Below, piece after piece: positions 46,080-55,863 of a stretch of DNA of 64,000 nucleotides (position 1 is the first letter of the stretch; each line of letters opens with the position of its first letter). The DNA comes from Albidovulum sp. (lineage in GTDB: Bacteria; Pseudomonadota; Alphaproteobacteria; Rhodobacterales; Rhodobacteraceae). A program made the translations under genes and the position numbers. The stretch spans positions 144,659-208,658 of the forward strand of contig JAPPFL010000071.1 in NCBI GenBank assembly GCA_028823855.1, written 5' to 3'. The notes below the pieces were generated by a model. That model did not search any database. It saw only the letters and a list, made by a program, of their open reading frames with translations, and had not been told where the DNA came from.

Positions 46080-47168
46080 ATGAACACCGAATCCAGTGAT
46101 CGCGCAAAAGTCAAGTTGTCTTGCCGGAACGTATGGAAAGTCTATGGTGCGCAGCCGGACCGTTTTTTTAAAGATGGCGGCAAACAAATTCGCGACACGG
46201 CGGAACACGCCGCGTCAATTCGCGAGAGCGGACACATTGTCGCCAATGCCGATGTCAGCTTCGATGTCCATGTCGGCGAGACGTTTGTTATCATGGGCTT
46301 GTCGGGTTCGGGAAAATCTACGATCGTCAGGTGCCTGTCGCGACTTGTCGAACCGACCACGGGCGAAATTCTTCTGGACGGCGACAACCTTCTGAAAAAA
46401 ACCGACGCTGAGTTGATCGACATTCGCCGCCACAAGATGGGCATGGTTTTCCAGAGCTTCGGCCTGATGCCTCATTTGAACGTAATCGACAATATTGCAT
46501 TTCCCCTGAAACTTCAGGGAAAAAACGAAACCGAGCGCTATTCGCAAGCGGAGCGTGTGATCAAACTCGTCGGGCTCGAGGGCCGAGAATCCAATTTTCC
46601 TAAAGAGCTTTCAGGCGGACAGCAGCAGCGCGTCGGCATCGCGCGCTCTCTTGCCGTGGAGCCCGACGTGTGGTTCCTAGACGAGCCCTTTTCCGCGCTC
46701 GATCCGCTAATTCGCAAACAAATGCAGAATGAATTCCTGCGGCTGCAGTCCGTGCTGCACAAATCGATTGTCTTTATCACCCATGACTTCCACGAAGCGC
46801 TTCGAATCGCCGATCGTATGGCCATCATGCGCGATGGCGCGGTCGTTCAAATCGGTCGACCGGTCGACCTAATCCTAAATCCCGCCGATAGCTACGTCCG
46901 CGATTTTACTAGCGATGTTCCATGGGAAGGCGTTTTGCGCGCGGTCGACATCGTGGAACAGCCAAGCGGTTCTCTGGAAGGCATGGGCAGAATCTCCGGA
47001 GATACGCTGATCGGCGACATGATGGGATACCTAGCGGGCCATGAAGAAGGCGTGGTCGTCGAAGGTGATGGCGGAAACGTCCTGGGAATTGCTACGGCCC
47101 GCGGCGTTGTTTCCGCGCTGGCCGCCGGCGGCGGCAAGGAGCCAACCTCTGCCAAGAGGTATGCGTAA
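46080..47168 (+). CDS. proV: Glycine betaine ABC ATPase (ProV/OpuAA type)
   Basis: 362 residues, ATG at 46080 behind GGGGAAGTGA. Walker A is IMGLSGSGKSTIVRCLS, signature LSGGQQQRVGIARSLA, Walker B VWFLDEPFSALDP, and the switch is ITHDFHEALR. The N-terminal part before the core carries the family's long leader (CRNVWKVYGAQPDRFF). The C-terminal 80 residues look like a single CBS-type module (ISGDTLIGDMMGYLAG and GNVLGIATARGVVSAL), which in OpuA senses ionic strength. It abuts the permease gene directly: its TAA ends at 47168 and the permease ATG starts at 47169. Confidence 0.94.
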   Translation: MNTESSDRAKVKLSCRNVWKVYGAQPDRFFKDGGKQIRDTAEHAASIRESGHIVANADVSFDVHVGETFVIMGLSGSGKSTIVRCLSRLVEPTTGEILLDGDNLLKKTDAELIDIRRHKMGMVFQSFGLMPHLNVIDNIAFPLKLQGKNETERYSQAERVIKLVGLEGRESNFPKELSGGQQQRVGIARSLAVEPDVWFLDEPFSALDPLIRKQMQNEFLRLQSVLHKSIVFITHDFHEALRIADRMAIMRDGAVVQIGRPVDLILNPADSYVRDFTSDVPWEGVLRAVDIVEQPSGSLEGMGRISGDTLIGDMMGYLAGHEEGVVVEGDGGNVLGIATARGVVSALAAGGGKEPTSAKRYA

Positions 47169-49244
47169 ATGCTCGCCAAGTTCGACCGTGGGCTCGCCCA
47201 CTGGCTTGGAGTGATAGTCGCCACGCTTGCCTGCATTGCCCTGCAGAACGAGCTTAGCTGGATGTCTGAATACCCCGACAGTCTGATCGTGCCGTTTGCT
47301 GACCTGCTTAACGTCGTGATGGACTGGGTAGTCAAAAATTTTGGCTGGTTCTTTCTAGGAATTTCCTGGTTGCTTGAATGGCCGATAAAGGGCGTTCGAT
47401 GGGTATTGAATTCCCTGCCCTGGGTTGTTTCCGTATTTCTGGTCTGTTTGGTGGCTCATGCAGCGTCGGGCTGGCGATTGTCGGTTTTCGCCCTTTTCTC
47501 GACTCTCTACATGGTCGTAATCGGCTACTGGGAAGAGAGCATGAATTCCCTGTCCTTGCTTGCGATTTCAGTTCCGCTGGCCGTTTTAGTCGGATTTTCT
47601 TTCGGCGTGCTTGGCTTTTATTCCAGGCGCGCCGAAAAAGTTATCATGCCGACTCTGGATGTCCTGCAGACCGTACCTGCATTTGCCTACCTGTTGCCGA
47701 TCCTGATGCTGTTCGGATTCGGCACCGTGGTCGGATTAATTGCCAGTGTTCTTTATTCCTTCCCTCCCATGGTACGAAATACGATCGTCGGATTGCGCCG
47801 CGTGCCTGACGAAGTAATCGAGTCCGGACTAATGGCGGGCGCGACGCCGTCGCAACTGTTTTGGCAGGTACGCGTTCCGTCATCGACTAGGCAATTGCTG
47901 CTTGGCGTTAACCAGGCAACGATGGCTTCGCTAAGCATGGTCATAATCGCATCAATAATTGGCGGCACTGCAGACATCGGCTGGGAAGTCTTGTCCACCA
48001 TTCGCAAAGCCCAATTCGGAGAAAGCCTGCTGGCGGGACTCGTTATAGCCCTGATGGCAATGATCATCGACCGAGTATCGTCAGGATTTGCGGCTAGATC
48101 GGGCGATTACGATCCAGCGGAGAAGAGTTTTACCCAGCGCAATCGATATTGGATCGGCGCTATCCTAGGAACCGTCGTATTTTTGGTGCTGGCGCAAATC
48201 TTCAGTATCCTCTCGGAGTGGCCTCGCGAACTGGAGTTCAGCCCGGCTCAGGCAATGAATGACGGATTGACCTATTTGATCGTGAATTTCCGCACTGAAA
48301 TCGAGACCGTCAAGACGCTTGCATTCTTTTTTGTAATGCTTCCAACAAAGATCGGTCTTCAGATGGCAGTCAGCCCCTTCACTTGGGGGTTTGCGCTGAC
48401 ACCGGCCTATACGGCCATTTACGTGATTGGAATGATCGCTTTGGCCGCTATTTGCACGATTCGGTGGAATTCCCGGATCGGCATCTGGATTTTACTTTTT
48501 TCGATTTTCTATTACGTCGGCCTGACGAATATGCCGTGGCCCGCCGTGCTCTTGATCTATTCCGTCGGAGGCTGGAAGATCGGCGGACCCGCTTTAGGCA
48601 TAGGAACGGCGTTGGGCTTCGGATTCCTGGCAGTGACCGGAATATGGCCGGAGGCCATGCTTTCTATCTATTTGTGCGGAATAGCCATCATCATCGCGTT
48701 CCTTATCGGCTCGAGCATCGGCATTTGGGCCGCGCACAACGATACGGTGTCAGCGATAATGCGACCTATCAACGATACTCTTCAAACCATGCCTTTGTTC
48801 GTGATCCTTATTCCGTTCGTCATGATTTACAAAATCGGCGAATTTACGGCCCTTCTCGCAATTATCGCCTACGCATTCGTCCCAGCGGTCCGCTATGCGG
48901 AACATGGCCTTCGCAACCTTCCTGAACATGTCATCGAGGCTGCTAAAATGATGGGAAGCACCAAATGGCAGATGCTATGGCAGGTAAAAGTGCCCTTGGC
49001 GCTGCCCGTGATGATGCTCGGGCTCAACCAGACCATTATGTTTGCCATTGCCATGCTGGTCATCGCGGCCTTGGTCGGAACAAACGGCCTAGAGCAAATC
49101 GTCTATATCGGACTTAGCGACGGCAACTTCGGCGTCGGCATAATTGCAGGGATCGGCATGGCGATCATTGCGATTATAGCCGATCGCATGACGCAAGCGT
49201 GGAGTCGAAAACGACAGACTGAATTGGGGTTGGAAACAAGCTGA
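47169..49244 (+). CDS. proW: Fused two-domain glycine betaine ABC permease (ProW type)
   Basis: 691 residues holding two complete ProW-like domains. Each has its own ATPase-docking EAA loop: EVIESGLMAGATPSQLFWQV in the first half and HVIEAAKMMGSTKWQMLWQV in the second. The channel motif of the first half, DVLQTVPAFAYLLPILMLFG, recurs as NDTLQTMPLFVILIPFVMIY in the second. About sixteen hydrophobic segments are present. Most ProW proteins have one domain and act as homodimers; a fused dimer is known in Rhodobacterales-type systems. The last 400 bases are duplicated at 53505-53902. Confidence 0.94.
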   Translation: MLAKFDRGLAHWLGVIVATLACIALQNELSWMSEYPDSLIVPFADLLNVVMDWVVKNFGWFFLGISWLLEWPIKGVRWVLNSLPWVVSVFLVCLVAHAASGWRLSVFALFSTLYMVVIGYWEESMNSLSLLAISVPLAVLVGFSFGVLGFYSRRAEKVIMPTLDVLQTVPAFAYLLPILMLFGFGTVVGLIASVLYSFPPMVRNTIVGLRRVPDEVIESGLMAGATPSQLFWQVRVPSSTRQLLLGVNQATMASLSMVIIASIIGGTADIGWEVLSTIRKAQFGESLLAGLVIALMAMIIDRVSSGFAARSGDYDPAEKSFTQRNRYWIGAILGTVVFLVLAQIFSILSEWPRELEFSPAQAMNDGLTYLIVNFRTEIETVKTLAFFFVMLPTKIGLQMAVSPFTWGFALTPAYTAIYVIGMIALAAICTIRWNSRIGIWILLFSIFYYVGLTNMPWPAVLLIYSVGGWKIGGPALGIGTALGFGFLAVTGIWPEAMLSIYLCGIAIIIAFLIGSSIGIWAAHNDTVSAIMRPINDTLQTMPLFVILIPFVMIYKIGEFTALLAIIAYAFVPAVRYAEHGLRNLPEHVIEAAKMMGSTKWQMLWQVKVPLALPVMMLGLNQTIMFAIAMLVIAALVGTNGLEQIVYIGLSDGNFGVGIIAGIGMAIIAIIADRMTQAWSRKRQTELGLETS

Positions 49245-49805
49245 GAATTCCACCGACTTGGACATTCAAATTCCAATAGGTGGCAGCCCGCCAATCCGCC
49301 TACCGACGAGCGTTTCGGGACCGCTGCCCGACCGATATAAAATGGGCGGAGATTCATCCCGAATTGATAATGCAAGCCTTTTTTGGCGGCGAACCAAGCA
49401 TTTCATTCACGATATTTTACGCGAGGTTACGCGGTTTGTCTCTTCCGCCATTTGCTGGCGGCCTTCCAAGAGGTGACGTCGCGGGATCCTCCAAAAAGCT
49501 TGCGAACGAGGCTTTGCGCGAACAACTCCTTTGGCTTCGGCTTCACCCCTCCTAGCGAAGATTCGCGTGAGAGCGAGCGGATGCGTCAAGGGCAGAGAGC
49601 CAAGGCCTCACTGCCGGACGCATGCTAGGCGGCGACTACACGATCACGTTCCTCTCTTAACTCTTCCCAATCTCCCGTCCAAAGGTATTCAGGACGTTGC
49701 AACACAACTGGGAGCGAGATAGGTGATTTAACAAGCGTTCAACCATGCAATTCGACAAGTAGATCGGAGACAAAGTACAGGCTGGTTCAATTCGCTATTT
49801 CGGAA
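49245..49805. other. Gene-poor stretch after the betaine importer
   Basis: About 560 bases. No intact gene, terminator or repeat was recognised. Its first dozen or so bases faintly resemble the sequence after the ProW duplicate (AATTCCACCGA here, AATTAACCGA there), so the duplication may extend slightly past the stop codon. Confidence 0.35.
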
Positions 49806-50645
49806 ATGCGATCTGAATGCTCGGCTCGTCGTTTGACGCATAAATACGCTCCAGCGACTGTCCTTGACACTGCCTTCAACTGCCCACATTGCGAATCCAT
49901 CGCCGAGCAGATTTGGCATTCCGCTCTTGTCAAGACACTGAAGCCGGGCGAAACGCCAATGATACTCACTGATGCGGAGGCCGAAGAACGATTTTCGGAC
50001 AAAGCCGAGGATCCGGAAAAGCGAGTAATGGTGCGCTTTTGGGTCAAGAACTCGGTGAGCGGGTATCCGTTCATAGTGGAAGATGGGAGCCTGTACAAAA
50101 GATATTACGATGGGAAAAGTTCGTCTTAGGCGCTGCTTTAACTATTACAAGTTGGCGATGTGGATCCATAGTCGCGTAGCGAAATCTACTCGCAGCGAAG
50201 CTCCTGATGCAAATCCCAACGTACCGAGCGACATTGTCCGCGATTACGACGAAGCCAGTTCGATCCCAGACCTTTCGCCGACGGGAGCAACGGGGGCTGA
50301 TCCGGCTATAAAATCAGCAACTGTTCAAGTAACTTGGCCAGCCAGGAAGGAATCTCAATGAAGACATCGGAAAACTGGAATCAGAACGTTTGGATCCACG
50401 AGTTCGGATGTCTCTCCTTGAAGTTCGAGTGATCGGCAACAACGCAGCGCAAAAAGGCAAACTCGATCTTCGCGAAAACAGGGCAATCACTGACTAGTTG
50501 TTCGTGCTCCTGATCCTATTCGCCAAAAAATTTGATCTAGCAATCGAAACGCGTCACGGAAGCCTATGACCGGCTACAGGACGAAGCACGTCGGCAAATT
50601 GACAAAAGGGATGCGAAGGCAGCGATCGTTTGCACCTACGCTGCA
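49806..50645 (+). pseudogene. DUF4145-family gene, frameshifted
   Basis: Pieces of one DUF4145 protein follow each other in three frames. The first is a zinc-ribbon-like start, DTAFNCPHCESIAEQIWH. In a second frame come WIHSRVAKSTRSEAPDANPN and DYDEASSIPDLSPTGA. In a third frame come IGKLESERLDPRVRMSLLEV and RVIGNNAAQKGKLDLRENRA, and then, possibly, KRVTEAYDRLQDEARRQIDK. At least two frameshifts and a stop break it. DUF4145 proteins are often found next to restriction, toxin-antitoxin or other defence genes, which agrees with the toxin-antitoxin pair about 200 bases on. The range from 50646 to 50848 shows nothing more. Confidence 0.75.
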
Positions 50646-50848
50646 CTATCGGTGTCGATTATCCGGAATCGCCGTTTTGCCGCCGGAAAAATGGGAGACG
50701 GCAAACGACCTGCTCGAGTTTTATGCTAAAGGACATTTGGCAAGTGCGCAATGAACTAATTGGGACTGGCTCGACTTCATTTTCCGAATCGTTTGTTATA
50801 AGCAAGTAGAGTGGCGCGCGTGCGCACACGCTCCTTCACACCCACGAA

Positions 50849-51340
50849 TCATCTGAGTTGCCAGGCTTTCTCGACTATAAGCTGGAGAAAGCTAATTGTA
50901 CGGATCGGTTGGGGTTGAAAATGCCTGCACACGAAAGGGATTTTGGGATTCTCGAAGCTGCCCGGTTTTTCGCCGGTGACAACCACCCAAGGCTTCGGTT
51001 TTTGTACAGCGGCAAGCCCGATAACGAAAGGGTTGGCTCCACTTAATCCCTTGGCCGGCTTTTCGGGGTCAAAATATTGACCCATGAGCTGCTTAACCAC
51101 ATTCTGAATTTGGACGCCGCTGTCTACAAATAAGCCCGACTGCTTCTTGACCCATTGAAAGCAAGCGTCATTCTTGAATTCGAGTTCATCGCGCACCTCG
51201 CGCGAAGCGCGCATTCGGCCTTCGCCTATCAATTGTTTTACGCGGGGTACTAGGCCCTCAAAGGCGGTTGGAGGATAGTAGCGTACCCACCAGTCCACAA
51301 AAGCACTTGTGTCGATGCTATAGTGATCTCCTGCAGCCAA
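50849..51340 (-). CDS. PIN-like toxin candidate (DUF4411 type)
   Basis: 163 residues from the TTG at 51340, chosen because AAGG lies about 7 bases upstream and the preceding gene stops 5 bases earlier. The N terminus YSIDTSAFVDWWVRYYP carries the PIN-like first Asp. A conserved Glu region is in SREVRDELE, and the third acidic region is near VVTGEKPGSFENPKIPFVC. DUF4411 proteins are PIN-fold ribonuclease-like proteins regularly encoded beside XRE-ImmA/IrrE genes, as here. It is therefore probably the toxin of a two-gene system. Activity and target are unknown. Confidence 0.78.
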   Translation of the reverse strand: MAAGDHYSIDTSAFVDWWVRYYPPTAFEGLVPRVKQLIGEGRMRASREVRDELEFKNDACFQWVKKQSGLFVDSGVQIQNVVKQLMGQYFDPEKPAKGLSGANPFVIGLAAVQKPKPWVVVTGEKPGSFENPKIPFVCRHFQPQPIRTISFLQLIVEKAWQLR

Positions 51341-51345
51341 TACAC

Positions 51346-52533
51346 TTACCTTATCAGGCTATCAACGGTGGCAACCTTCTCGGCGCGCACACCCAGATGC
51401 TTCGATGCCTCCGACAGGTTGATGATATCAGAGTGGTAGCTCTCGATCACGATACGTGCGAATGTGCTGAGATTGCTGACAGCTTCCCGCGCCATATTGC
51501 GACCGAAGTTGTCATTGGCTTGAACTCGCTCTTGTCGAGCCAGTTGAGCATTTCGGGCCTGATATTCTGCCCGTTTGCTCGTGTAGAATTCGGGCGTTGT
51601 CAAATGGGTGATAAGCAGTCGACGCACAATCGCTTCTTCACTAGCGCAAAAGTCGCGGGCAAGTACCGAAATGATATCGTCATCCCAATCTTCGGTACGG
51701 GTGCCCTGCGCCGCAACTAACCGGTGAGCGAACAGTTCGCGCCTAGGCACCATAGCAGCGCCGGCTACGTGATTGCAGAAAACTTCAACCCGCTGTTCGC
51801 TCGCGGCACGGGGCATAGATTCGTCAATGTCGCAAATACCGCTTTTTCCCAACATCAGATGGGCGAACTCGTGTAGCATTGTGAATGTCCGCCCGTTCGG
51901 CTGGTTCTTCCGATTGACGCCAATGACGGGAAGTTCGCGATATGCCAGCGAAAATCCAAGCATCTGCGAACGATCAACCGATGTAATCTGGAAAACAAGC
52001 ACGCCCAGATCCTCAATGTGCTGACGCCAGCCATTGTAGGCACTGCGCGCAGTGCGCCAGCGGCTTTGCTCATCAAAAGTAAGATTGACGACATCGCGCA
52101 ACCGTTGGCCTACTAGTTCGGGATTGTCATCAACGGAAACTGTGCCGAGACATTCGAAGGCAGGAATTCTGTGTGTGGTTTTCTTTGCCAGATCAAGTGC
52201 CAGCGACCGACGACGATAAGTCGTGCGAATTTCATATAGCAGCGCAGGCGAATAGCGCCGGTCCTCCGCATTCGGCAGTCGCCGGAAATCATGCGGAATG
52301 GACGGTTCCTCAACTGGCTCTGGCAGAAAGAAATAGCTGATGGGCCGTTTGAAAGCTTTTGCCAGCTTGCGCAGCTGCGGCATGGATGGGCGGTCGTCGC
52401 CTTTTTCCCATGCTGCGAGGTTCGCCGGCTTGGTTTGCAGCTTGCGGGCCGCTTCTTCTATGGTCAGACCAGACGTGGTGCGCAACCAGTACAACACTTT
52501 TGGTTGAACCATCGCTTTGGGCCCACGTGCCAT
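51346..52533 (-). CDS. XRE-HTH plus ImmA/IrrE metallopeptidase regulator (antitoxin candidate)
   Basis: 395 residues. An N-terminal helix-turn-helix (SGLTIEEAARKLQTKPANLA, WEKGDDRPSMPQ) is followed by the linker PISYFFLPEP typical of this family. The middle holds the zinc-peptidase motif TMLHEFAHLMLG (HEFAH, about residue 220) with the downstream acidic residues in EQRVEVFCNHVAGAAMVP. In phage ICEBs1 ImmA cleaves a repressor; in two-gene toxin-antitoxin pairs the fused protein represses the operon and restrains the partner. GAGG lies upstream of the ATG. It is transcribed first, with the PIN-like gene 5 bases after it. Confidence 0.9.
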   Translation of the reverse strand: MARGPKAMVQPKVLYWLRTTSGLTIEEAARKLQTKPANLAAWEKGDDRPSMPQLRKLAKAFKRPISYFFLPEPVEEPSIPHDFRRLPNAEDRRYSPALLYEIRTTYRRRSLALDLAKKTTHRIPAFECLGTVSVDDNPELVGQRLRDVVNLTFDEQSRWRTARSAYNGWRQHIEDLGVLVFQITSVDRSQMLGFSLAYRELPVIGVNRKNQPNGRTFTMLHEFAHLMLGKSGICDIDESMPRAASEQRVEVFCNHVAGAAMVPRRELFAHRLVAAQGTRTEDWDDDIISVLARDFCASEEAIVRRLLITHLTTPEFYTSKRAEYQARNAQLARQERVQANDNFGRNMAREAVSNLSTFARIVIESYHSDIINLSEASKHLGVRAEKVATVDSLIR

Positions 52534-53504
52534 ATCAACATGCCTCGCTCAGGCTACCGCGGCCTACCAAGAAGCATTGGCAAACGACAAATAAGGAAGC
52601 GAAGACTCGTGCCGGGGCGCTGTCGAATTGCAACTCACGACCCTCGAAGTTTTCCGAAATCATCGCATTAATTGCTGCAATCAACCGGCTGCCGAGGTTG
52701 CGGATCGTGATGCTAACCAAGTGTCTCTCCATTGCCTGCACGCCACCGTAATCATTGATGGCATTTGAATCCAGTGTTGTTTGACTTGAACCATCGCGCA
52801 GCACCCGCGCCAAGAAACTGCTTCCTGCACAGAAGATCCTAATTCGGTCAGCCCTCCTTCAATCGGTGCCTCCGGACTGCAATGAACCATCTAGGGCGAA
52901 ACGCATACACACGCCGGAGCGGAATTTTCAACCACGGGCGGACTTTGTCGTCAACAGTCATCCCGGAGTTAGCGGCGAAATTGCGACGTAAAAATTGTTC
53001 CGGATTTTGCTGGTTTCAGCTTGCGCCCGGCAGATCCCAAGCCCACCATTCGACCCAAGTCCCGACGTCCGAGGCCATCGGGTCTTCGGCGAACAGCATC
53101 CTTGTATGGTGTCAGGGTCTTTTCAGAAATTTGCTCAGCCGACTCACTATTTTCAGTGTTTTCCACAGCATTGCCTAAATCTGAGTCGACATCGAGAGTA
53201 TGCCGGTCAGTGCTCCTACCACCCGCGGCCGTACTTAATCAATACATTTGCAAACGCTGCCATTTCGGCATCGTGCCGCGCTGCCACCATGGCCGCCATA
53301 ACAAATCGTCCTAGACGGTTCTGATGCGCGGCTACCAGAGACGCGCAGTGTACCTTTCAGGACGCCGCTGTAGAGCAGGCGAAGCTAGCGATACCGAGGA
53401 GATATTCCGCCCGGCGGTTGCCGGCCTCGTTCAACTCGGGCATCCAGCTCAGAAGCGGGGACGCGTCGGAATCGACAAGCCGCTCGCGCACGGCGAGCAA
53501 CTAG
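52534..53504. other. Gene-poor stretch with short coding remnants
   Basis: About 970 bases with no intact gene. On the minus strand two short protein-like tails are visible: MLFAEDPMASDVGTWVEWWA near 53030-53130, and RLVDSDASPLLSWMPELNEA with a few more residues ending near 53370. Neither has a start or a family I recognise. They suggest deleted genes between the toxin-antitoxin pair and the ProW duplicate. Confidence 0.3.
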
Positions 53505-53902
53505 GCGAATTCTCGGCCCTTCCTGCAATTATCGCCTACGCTTTCGTCCCGGCGGCGGTCCGCTATTCGGAACATGGCCTTCGCAACCTTCCTGAACATG
53601 TCATTGAGGCTGCTAAAATGATGGAAAGCACCAAATGGCAGGTCAAAGTGCCCTTGGCGCTGCCCGTGATGATGCTCGGGCTCAACCAGACCATTATGTT
53701 TGCCATTGCCATGCTGGTCATCGCGGCCTTAGTCGGAACAAACGGCCTAGAGCAAATCGTCTATTTCGGACTCTGCGACGGCAACTTCGGCGTCGGCATA
53801 GTTGCAGGGATCGGCATGGCGATCATCGCGATTATAGCCGATCGCATGACGCAAGCGTGGAGTCGAAAACGCCAGACTGAATTGGCGTTGGCAACAAACT
53901 GA
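53505..53902 (+). pseudogene. Truncated second copy of the proW 3' end
   Basis: This stretch closely copies 48838-49244, from GEFTALLAIIAYAFVPA to the stop codon. Differences include a 3-base insertion (PAAVRYSEHG for PAVRYAEHG) and a 12-base deletion inside the EAA loop (STKWQVKVPLA for STKWQMLWQVKVPLA) between short CAG repeats, plus scattered substitutions. The frame stays open and even extends upstream to 53324, but that part does not resemble a permease. With only the last two or three membrane segments and a damaged docking loop it cannot work as a transporter. It lies about 580 bases before the second GcvT-like gene. Confidence 0.88.
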
Positions 53903-54482
53903 GGAATTAACCGAACGAAGCATTCTGATTTTCGCTAGTTGAATTGCAGCCTGCTAGCTCGCTTTCCATCGATCATTAGGAGGCCGCTGCCCGCCTCTAC
54001 TATTTCATCGCATGTATTCGCTGTCGGAAAACTGGCCGTCGGCAGATAGCCGGCCGCTTAAAAAATTTGCATATTCCGGAGAAAATTCGCTGCATTGAAC
54101 CTAGTGAAGCGAGGAATTCCGGTCGGACCGACGGCAATCAGGAAATTTCCGATTGCTTATTTTTTCTAGATTTGCGGATGCCCGGGATGAACATCGGACG
54201 CCGGTTGAATGATAACGACAAGCGCAGGAGCAAGCTCGTTCATACGCGCGGCCATGCTTGAATAGCCATAGCAAATGTTCCCGCTTTTCCGATTTGACTC
54301 AAGTAGGCTGTTACACAATGAGCCCGACTATCTTGAATCGGATAAATTTGCGGCATTGATCAGTACGATGCTGGAGAAGCCTGCGGATTTATCTTAGAGG
54401 CAGTCGCCAAAATGCGAAGTTCGCCGCATCGGAATGCAATAGCGGTTGGCTAACTCCCGCGAAACGCCGAGGATAACGAAAA
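53903..54482. other. Gene-poor stretch
   Basis: About 580 bases with no recognised gene. GAGGA just before 54483 is the ribosome-binding site of the next gene. No clear promoter was identified. Confidence 0.35.
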
Positions 54483-55646
54483 TTGAACCTGCAAGAAGAA
54501 TCGGATCTGCGCAACACGGTGGCAATTAGCGCCCGCAGATTTGAAGAATCGCCTTTCATTTCCCGACAGGATACCTCGAAGATGGTACGAGGAATTTATG
54601 CCGGTCGCTTCTTCGCCGTCTACAATGGCGAAGATCCTATAGAGAAGTACTGGACACTGCGACGCAAGGCCCTGATTTTCGATGTTCCGGAAAAGCCAGT
54701 GGAAATATCGGGGCCGGATGCGGCGCGCCTACTCGACAAAGTTCTGACGCGCAGAGTCGATACCATGAAGCGAGAGCGCGGTTACTACGCTATCGCCTGC
54801 ACGCCTCAAGGCGGAATCTTTATGGACGGCATAGTATTTAAATTGGCCGAGAACCGCTTTTGGTACGTCCAGGCGGACGGACCCTTCGAGGCATGGCTGA
54901 TAGCGCACGGATGCGGGATGGACGTTGCGATTTCAGATCCCGGTTCGCGCGTAATTCAAATCCAAGGCCCTGCATCGATTGATATTATGAATGCGGCCTC
55001 GGACGGAAAAATTGATGAATCAATGAGTTACTTCAGTTCAGGGTATTTCGATATTGGCGGTCAGGAGCTTTATGTCTCGAGAACAGGATTTACGAATGAA
55101 TTGGGATTCGAGATTTACTGCGATGGCGCAAAGACGGATCATCCGTCGCTTTGGGATCACCTGATGGACGCCGGCCAGCCTTACGGCATGGAGTTTTCCT
55201 CGACGCGAGCATTGACCATTCGTCGAATTGAAGGGGGTATTCTCGGAAACACGACCGACATGGATGCGACCATGACGCCGTTCGAAGCGGGTCTCGCGAA
55301 GTTTGTCGACATGAGCAAGGGCGAATTTGTCGGGCGCACCGCGCTTGAAGGCCGCGACAGGCGCTCGTTGCTTTTAGGGCTAACCTGCAAGTCGGCGACC
55401 CCGGCCGCCGGAAGCGCCGTATTGGATTCCGGCGAGGTGGTCGGACGAATTACGGCTGGAGTCCCTTCGCCAACGCTAGGGCTTGGAATCGGATATGCTC
55501 GTTTCAATTCGCCGGGAGACTGGATCGGGCGAACTATGTCGATGCGGCTTCCGAACGGGGAAATTCACCGGGGTCGAATCGTGGACATCCCATTCTTCGA
55601 TCGGGAAAAGAAGATTGTAAGGGGCGTGGACCGCACTATCCCGTAG
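54483..55646 (+). CDS. GcvT/DmdA-like folate-dependent methyl- or C1-transferase, copy 2
   Basis: 387 residues from a TTG at 54483 with CGAGGA about 9 bases upstream; a later ATG would lose 34 residues aligning with copy 1. It shares the same blocks as copy 1: GRFFAVYNGEDPIEKYWTLR, VEISGPDAARLLDKVLTRR, GYYAIACTPQGGIFMDGIVF, IQIQGPASIDIMNAASDGK, YVSRTGFTNELGFEIYCDGA and MTPFEAGLAKFVDMSKGEFV. It is therefore a paralogue at clearly reduced identity, not a recent copy. It probably takes a methyl or C1 group from an osmolyte to tetrahydrofolate. It sits next to the truncated proW copy, so it may once have been part of a second betaine operon. Confidence 0.87.
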   Translation: MNLQEESDLRNTVAISARRFEESPFISRQDTSKMVRGIYAGRFFAVYNGEDPIEKYWTLRRKALIFDVPEKPVEISGPDAARLLDKVLTRRVDTMKRERGYYAIACTPQGGIFMDGIVFKLAENRFWYVQADGPFEAWLIAHGCGMDVAISDPGSRVIQIQGPASIDIMNAASDGKIDESMSYFSSGYFDIGGQELYVSRTGFTNELGFEIYCDGAKTDHPSLWDHLMDAGQPYGMEFSSTRALTIRRIEGGILGNTTDMDATMTPFEAGLAKFVDMSKGEFVGRTALEGRDRRSLLLGLTCKSATPAAGSAVLDSGEVVGRITAGVPSPTLGLGIGYARFNSPGDWIGRTMSMRLPNGEIHRGRIVDIPFFDREKKIVRGVDRTIP

Positions 55647-55863
55647 CTTTCAAGCGCGAAAAACGAGCAATTGGGCAACGCCGCGGCCGTAACAAAGTTG
55701 AAACAATTCGGGTCGATACTCCTCGAAAGTCAATCCGCGCGACGCTGGATCTAAACCGCGGTTGCAGTGATGAAAATCTGAACCGATTGCTTGTTTCGTT
55801 TGTTTCAAGTCGATTTCCTGCCAAGCACGCGTGCGCGACTCCCCGCGGACTGTTCCGGCGCGC

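Noticed and set aside
53324..53504. The upstream part of the open frame running into the proW duplicate as a new fusion protein
   Set aside because: It does not resemble a permease, has no ribosome-binding site, and appears to be open by chance in front of the duplicated segment.
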